From Apteryx mantelli (Eukaryota; Chordata; Aves; Apterygiformes; Apterygidae), in NCBI RefSeq assembly GCF_036417845.1, contig NC_089981.1, forward strand, positions 9,953,501 through 10,017,500: a DNA stretch of 64,000 nucleotides, read 5' to 3'. The notes under the pieces were generated by a model that saw nothing but the letters and a program-made list of their open reading frames with translations, did not search any database and was not told where the DNA came from. The position numbers were made by a program, and so were the translations under genes. Numbering within the stretch: the first letter of the stretch is position 1; the number at the start of each line of letters is the position of its first letter. This document shows, piece after piece, positions 58,206 through 64,000 of the stretch.

Positions 58206-60539
58206 TGGCCCTTCACTGAACTGGCTCTGGTAAGAGGCAGAGTGCTGTGCAGACTCCTGTGCGTGCGTGTTGTGGCTATAAATCTGGGTGCATCTTAACT
58301 ATGCTTCTGTGCTGCGATGATGAACACTCATGGCTGGAGATAGACCTCAGGTTTGTTAAAGCACTGTGGCATGGCATTCCAGCTGTGGTGCCTGGTGCAG
58401 AATAATTGAGAGGACTTTGTTGTTTGCACACTGCTCTGTACTGAAACCATGTGTCAAGGATGTGTTTCTTAGGGGCCTTTTATTGTGGTTGCTGCCTTTC
58501 TGTAAAGGCTAAGCTAATGACTGTTTCCTGCTGGAACTCAGCTCTCAGTGCTAATGAATGTGCATTCTTAACAGTAAACCAGTGAAAGTATGAAAGTAGT
58601 TTAAGTTTTGTTCACCTTCAGCTGTGGGTCATCATGTTGACAAGGGGTTCATAATGCATTTTCTGATTTTTTTTAAAGTATATTTCAACAACTTTAAAAA
58701 TAGCATGATTGTCCATTCCTACCCCAAACCATTTAAATTCCAAAGCCAGGCTTTAAGAAGTTGGTAAATGCCTCCATGAATTTTTCATGAAGCTTTTTTT
58801 TTGGGGGGGGGTGGGGGGGGGAAGGGGGCTGCCTCTGTTCTCATGTTGACATCACAGCAGAGTTGTTATGGATGGGATTGATGGGAAACAGTGCAGGTGA
58901 GGCATCTGTACCAGGGCTTTCTGTGCAGTTCCCTGTGCAGCAGGTGAAGAGAAATCAAGAATCGGCATTCATCTCATCCCAAAGTAAATATTTCTCCTAC
59001 ACCAGATGAACTGCACCATCATAGCACCTTTTCTCTCAGCTGAAAAAGAGCCTTGGAGCCACGCACGGATGTGTAATTTCAGGGTCCGAACTAGGCAATT
59101 CCTACATCTGCAGTTAAATAAAAACCAGCAGGGCATTGTCTCCAGAACTGGTTTGGTATGACTGTCACTACTTAAATAATACAGAGCCTATCACAGTGTT
59201 GGCATGCACCAAATCCATGTCCGTCTATCTCTTTCCCTCCCCCCTCTACCCCCAAGACAATGACAGCATACAGTGCCAGGTGACTGCTCATTAATAGTTT
59301 GCCCATGGCTAACCCCTTCTGAAGTGGTAAATGGGAGAAGAGAACTGACCCATTTGGATGTGAGCCATGCTATACTCTCATAGTTTTGGCAAACAATAGT
59401 CTGCATTGACAGCTGGAAGACCCTTTCTTACCCTTTTCAGTAAGGTCATACCAATGTAATATTCACCAACAAACTGAGGCAACCAGATCATTGCTTCTGG
59501 TACCAACAGGCTGCGCAGTCACCAACAACGTTTACTACCTCTATAAATGGAAGGAATCTCTTACGAATTGTGGACTAAACTAGCACTGTCTGAATACTAT
59601 GGAAAAGTTTTCTGTAGCTACACCATCAAAAAACACTTCAGATGTTTCCAAAAGCTACAGGCAAGTTAATGACCATGAATTTCCAAACATTTGCTTCCGA
59701 GTTGGGAAATGAAGCAGACAGCTGGGGCCTGGACAAACATATCTTTTCTCATTAATCAAGATTTTCAAAATGAATATTAACCCAGATGGATGACCAGCAT
59801 AAGGCACTGCACTTCCTAAAACTCTTTCTTCTGAAAAGAATATTCTGAAAAGAAATTTCTTTAAAGCATCTAAGACTGAGCTGTTGTGAAAGGTCTGGAA
59901 CTAGGTTTAATAATATTTTAAAATGATATGTGTGTGTCATTGTTCTGGCCACAAACTATTTCACAGCAAATAAAAGCTTGAGCAAACGTTAGCTGTTTCC
60001 AACAGCCTCTTTCTAATCAAAATGATATGCAGGTGACTTTGAACTGCATATCAGACAGTTGTCTGAGAGTGGGAATGGACAGCACTGTCAAGGAAATCCT
60101 GATGTAATGGGTTTAAAAAAAAAAAAAAAAAACACTCTGCTGGGAGCAGAGGCCAAGGCCTTTAGAAGCTGTAGGGATTAGCTTCTTTGTGCTTGAGGTA
60201 GGTTTGGTCATTGCTGCTTCTGTTGGGTTTAGCATGGATATCTGTCTGTTTGAGTACCTGATCTAGAAGATTGGGTTTTTTCGGAAGGAGATTGTCTTCT
60301 GTAGAAAATATAGCCCTACTAAGAGCAGCATGCAGAGATGCAACCAGACTGCAGCACCCTGAAAGCCTTGTGGGATTATACAGGAAAATGCAAAATTCAG
60401 AGATGCAAGAAACTTTTCTGACTCTTCTTCTCTGCCTCATATACAGTTTAAGAGTGAGTGGACCAAGGAAAGAAGTTGTGACGGTGTGCTCCTTTCTCCC
60501 CCCACTGATGTGCTCTCTCCCCCTCAACCTGACCTCCCT
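58206..60539. other. Intergenic
   Basis: No gene seen. A G-rich run at 58801-58830 (T9 then about 20 G with one T) and an A run at 60117-60131 are present. Confidence 0.6.
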
Positions 60540-61370
60540 GTAAACAGCACGTACATAGGGGCTAGTTGAGCATGCAACAGCTAAGACCTGTCTAGCATGC
60601 AAATACGACCATGAGTCAATCATCTCCCCCCCAATAAATAGGGGGCAGCCCAGAGCCCACTGAGCTCTCCTGCACAGCAGCGGGCTGCACTGCAGAACCT
60701 CCTTTTGTGTAGGAGCGCCTCTCAAGGTCACTCCTCGAGGCTGAGAGATTCCTTACCCGCCACAGATCCTCGGTAAGTGATCAACAGCATGCTGAACTTT
60801 TGTGAACTTCGCAAAACTTTCCTGAGTTATATCCCTGACTGATAGCACACCTAATTCCTTAGACATAAGCCGTTGACCAAGTCTGAGACTAGGACTGGAT
60901 TCTGCCGCACCTAGGCTTCTCTCCAAAGGAGTTTAGAAAGCAAGGGGGTCCAGTCTGAATCTTGTGACTCAACAGGAGGGTTCCCTTTGCACTCACCCCT
61001 TTAGACATCAACCGTTGACCAAGTCTGGGACTAGGACTGGATCCAGCTGCACCTGGGCTTCTCTCCGAAGGAGTTTAGAAAGCAAGGGGGTCAAGTCTGA
61101 ACCTCGTGACTCAACGGGAGGGTCTCCATTGCACACGCATCTGACCCTGTCCTTCATGCAGTAAATAACTGAGAGAACCTTGCCAATCGAACCTCGTTAA
61201 ATCGTTCTTATTTACGACTGAACTTTGTTAAGTCACTGTCTTACTGCAGTAAACGTAGTGCTGCTTCCCTCTTACGAGGGAAGTGCATCACTCCTTTCAC
61301 GACAGAAGTCTTTTCTCAAACCTTTTGCAACTAAATCATAGGTGGAAGAGACAAAAGGGGCATGTTGTAG
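60540..61370 (+). repeat. Probable solo LTR or ERV remnant
   Basis: A TATA-like AATAAATAGGGGGC at 60635 is followed by CCCACTGAGCTCTCCTGC, CCTCGAGGC and GAGATTCCTTACCCGCC, the look of a retroviral U3/R/U5 with a GGTAAGTG donor at 60772. A purine-rich GGTGGAAGAGACAAAAGGGG precedes TGTTG at 61374, like a polypurine tract before an LTR start. No gag/pol/env was seen, and the exact ends are uncertain. Confidence 0.5.
60859..61142 (+). repeat. 142-bp tandem duplication
   Basis: Units 60859-61000 and 61001-61142 both begin TTAGACAT, continue with CCGTTGACCAAGTCTG and GGAGTTTAGAAAGCAAGGGG, and end near GACTCAAC-GGGAGGG. They are roughly 90% identical by eye. Confidence 0.9.
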
Positions 61371-61775
61371 AATGTCATGTAGTACACCTCTGTTTTCTTC
61401 CCTGCTCTGCTGTCGGATATTAGACCAATCACTTGTAAATCCCTATGGATTTCCTATCTATGGAATGAAAGGCCAGTGACGCAAAGGACTTAGAAACTTC
61501 TTCCATTACATGCCTGCTTTCCTGTAGTTTTACTCTTGTTGTTTATTTATATCCACCATATTTAATAAATACTGTCTGTATATTAAGATAATTCTCCAAG
61601 AATGAAATGAATCACCATCTAAAGGTTCTTCTGTCTCTCTAGTTTAGAGGGAAACATCCAAATCAGAGTCAATATATTCCGCTCCTCAGGCTGACAGTGC
61701 AAACAAAATGCATAACGTAAAATACTGAAAATCTTCAGTGGCATGTAAGCACACTGCAGGGGGCTTTCAAAATAT

Positions 61776-61990
61776 CCTGAGGATGCTATCAGCTCACAGA
61801 AAAGAATTTCTCCATCTGCTAGCAGTCAGCGTGCTATATGCAACAGCTAGTTGCGTTTATGTTCAACCTCAGTGCAACAGCTCACAATGGCAAGGCAAAA
61901 TTGGAGCACTATTTTATATGATGTCATCCCCATGCTAAATCTCTTGATCCACAGCCTGAGAAACACAGGTGGAAAGGATGCCCTGATGTC
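61776..61990 (+). pseudogene. Olfactory receptor relic (TM6-TM7)
   Basis: Across frame changes it reads LSAHRKEF, HLLAVSVLYATASCVYVQPQ and then IPMLNLLIHSLRN-GGKDALMS, the end of an OR from the third inner loop to the C-tail. It stops where the CR1 fragment begins at about 61992. TM1-TM5 are absent. Confidence 0.82.
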
Positions 61991-61991
61991 A

Positions 61992-62900
61992 GCTGTCACT
62001 GTCCACCTATCTAGCCTGAACTTCATCAGTTTCTCTAGCAGGATGTCATGAGAGACTGTGTCAAAAGCCTTGTTGCAACTGAGGTAAACAAGTACCTCTC
62101 CTCTCCCCTCACCCACCAAGCCAATCATCTCCTCAGAGCAGGCTGTCAGCTTTGTTAAGCAGAGTTTCCCCTCATAAAGCCATCCTGTCTACCTCCAGCC
62201 TATCACCTTTCTTTCATATCTCTGGAAATGATGCCCAGGATTAGTTGCTCCATCACCATCCTAGGGATTGAGGTGAGGCTGACTGGCTTGTAGTTCCCTG
62301 AATCCTCCTCCTTGCCCTTCTTGAAGGTAGCAGGGGCTTTTGCTCTCTTGCAGTCCTTGGGAATCTCTCCTGTACACTTCCTTGTTAGGTTTGAGGTCAG
62401 CCAGGAGCTCCTTGTTCATCCACATAGGCCTCTTGCTACCTTTGCTTGATTTCCTGCTTGTTGGAATGGACCACTCTTGAGCTTGGAGGAGGTGATCCTT
62501 GAATATCAGCCAGCTGTCTTGGACCCCTCTTCCCTCCAGGACCATAACATATGGAATCCTTCCCGAGCAGGCCAAATTCTCTTCTCCTCAAGCCCAGGGT
62601 ATTGATCCTGCCTTTTGCCCTCTGCTCCCTCCTCACAGGATCCTCAGCTCCACCATTTTGTGGTCACTGCAGCTAAGACTGCCCCTGACTTCCACATCTC
62701 CAATCAGTCCTTCCTTGTTTGTATGTATGAGATCCAGAGTGCCTCTCCTCCTCAGCTCCTTGATCACCTGCGTTAGAAAGCTGTCATCAATGCACTCCAT
62801 AAACTCCCTGGATTTCTTGTGCCCTACTCCGTTGTCCAGCCAGCCAATATCAGGGTCGTTGAAGCTCATAGGACCAGGGCCTATGGACATAAACTTTATT
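61992..62900 (-). mobile_element. Old CR1 fragment
   Basis: The minus strand runs from the endonuclease (FNDPDIGWLDNGVGHKKSRE and LSCSDHKMVELRIL, 62890-62633) through the linker (RPMWMNKELLADLKPNKEVY) to the RT motif [20 protein letters not shown] (62100-62000). It has many indels and frame breaks, an internal RT deletion and no 3' tail. Confidence 0.92.
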
Positions 62901-63504
62901 CCAGTTCTCTGAAGAATGCCTCACCTATTCTTCCTGAAGAGACTGTCTACAGCAGACACCCATTACATGGTCACCAGTGCTGGTCTGCCCCCAGTCCTGA
63001 CCCATGAGCTCTCAGCTGGCCCCTCACCTGTCCCCAGGGAGAGCTCCATGCATTCCAGCTGCTCATTCAACTATTTCTCTTCTCTTCACACTTGAAACAG
63101 ATTGCATTTTAAGCAAGAGCCTAAATTTTGTCAAATTTAACTTGATGGCTTCAAGGAAGTACTTCAGCTGCTGCCTTGTACATCATACCCATTCAACTTC
63201 ACCTGCAACATCTAAGTTGATTGTAGAGAGGGGCACACTATTTCTGTGCTCATCCTGCACCACAGGTGTCTGCCTCCTGACAATATAGAGAAAGAAGATT
63301 GAAATAAATATTCAGAGATATGACATCCCCGCTGTTGAAGGGACCATGTCTGTACTTACCAACAGTTTGTGCCATTAGGGACAAATTCAAAAGACTCTTT
63401 TGCTCTTCCCATGAGTCTGAACAATAGTGTACTAAGCTGTCACAGCAGAAAAGTCTGGCAGGTGAGCGTTCCACAGGTCAGCTGGTGACCACTGTTCAAA
63501 CAGC
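62901..63504. other. Intergenic
   Basis: No gene seen between the CR1 fragment and the B30.2 exon; it may include 3' decay products of the B30.2 exon. Confidence 0.5.
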
Positions 63505-63991
63505 CTACATAAGACTTCCTCCAGGAAAGCAAAGGTTCTTCCATGTCAAAACCATGATGCTACAGAGCCTCCCACAGAGTTCAGTGTCCTGACCGACAGT
63601 AAGGGTGGGATTCAGTTCTAAGAGACACTCACAGACACTAAGCAGCAGTGGGGTGAAGGGGGTGGTCATGGCCACGTATTTTTCATTCCATCGACGCACC
63701 CTCCAGTAGCCCACCTCCTGCTTGGGGTCCTCTACATGGCAGCTGGCAGACTCATAGCAGACACCCAGGGCCCAGTGGGTTTTGTCTCCTACTTCAGCCT
63801 CCCAGTAGCGGCAGCCTGATGAATAAGCAGATGATCCCAGCACACAGGGGAAAGTGGTGAAACACTGAGAGCTTTGTGGCAGCTCCTGGGGGATGTCAGT
63901 GAAATAAACACTCCTGAGATTCTCTGAGAGCACCACACTGGCATGAGCTGTCTGAGGGTCCAGAGACACATCTCCTTTGGCAGAGCAGAGA
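63505..63991 (-). CDS. PRY-SPRY (B30.2) exon of a TRIM/butyrophilin-like gene, partial
   Basis: After an acceptor TTCTCATAG at the window edge, the exon reads AKGDVSLDPQTAHASVVLSE, then SVYFTDIPQEL, CVLGSSAYSSGCRYWEAEVG, HWALGVCYES, VGYWRVRRWNEKYVAM and TPLLLSVCE. These are the PRY motif and the first half of SPRY, a ligand-binding domain at the C-terminus of TRIM ubiquitin ligases and butyrophilins. After LSVC the sequence leaves the consensus (no FYN or LYPG motif in this frame) and ends at 63505, so the C-terminal third is altered or lost. RING, B-box and coiled-coil exons would lie beyond 64000. It may be a pseudogene. Confidence 0.82.
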
Positions 63992-64000
63992 CTATGAGAA

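Noticed and set aside
60162-60731. 189-codon minus-strand ORF
   Set aside because: It runs antisense across the LTR-like block with no domain.

Overview
The window is vertebrate and almost certainly avian genomic DNA. The evidence is CR1 LINEs ending in the avian octamer tail (ATTCTGTG/ATTCTATG), an endogenous retrovirus whose primer-binding site matches tRNA-Trp as in avian leukosis-type viruses, several olfactory receptor (OR) genes and relics, a CpG island, and introns with GT/AG borders. No bacterial features are present.

Layout. 1-5686 and 29273-35469 are two copies of one segmental duplication (offset about 29.67 kb near the left end and 29.88 kb further right, roughly 95-98% identical by eye). 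Each carries the 3' end of an OR gene and a minus-strand OR pseudogene. Copy A stops exactly where a long, nearly intact CR1 (5687-8176) begins. The CR1 in turn abuts, without a gap, the broken first exon of an ATAD2-like gene (8177-13571). That gene keeps only the degenerate second AAA domain and the C-terminus and lacks the bromodomain. A CpG island (about 14.15-14.95 kb) with a pentanucleotide repeat follows, then a minus-strand MRGPR-type receptor cut off in TM6 (15806-16495), a diverged tandem repeat (18.68-19.31 kb), and one intact OR gene (24298-25233). Next comes copy B with a tail-swapped OR (28507-29448) and another OR pseudogene at 38824-39690.

The most unusual object is the minus-strand ERV at 44150-50759 (486-bp LTRs, 6-bp target duplication CACATG). 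Its gag is cut in the first zinc knuckle, and about 300 bp of spliced host VAPA cDNA replaces everything from nucleocapsid to the RT thumb: GC-rich 5'UTR, exon 1, a piece of a later MSP exon, and a piece of the last exon. RNase H, integrase and a frameshifted env follow. This is the architecture of a defective, host-gene-transducing retrovirus. The VAPA start codon lies in the gag frame, four codons after a single TAG.

The right end (57.9-64 kb) is relic-rich: CR1 fragments, an LTR-like block with a 142-bp tandem duplication, an OR TM6-TM7 relic abutting a CR1, and a PRY-SPRY (B30.2) exon at the edge. Apart from the intact OR, and possibly the ATAD2-like and B30.2 exons, most coding sequence here is decayed. 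The window is a turnover zone of sensory-receptor genes, retroelements and gene fragments.
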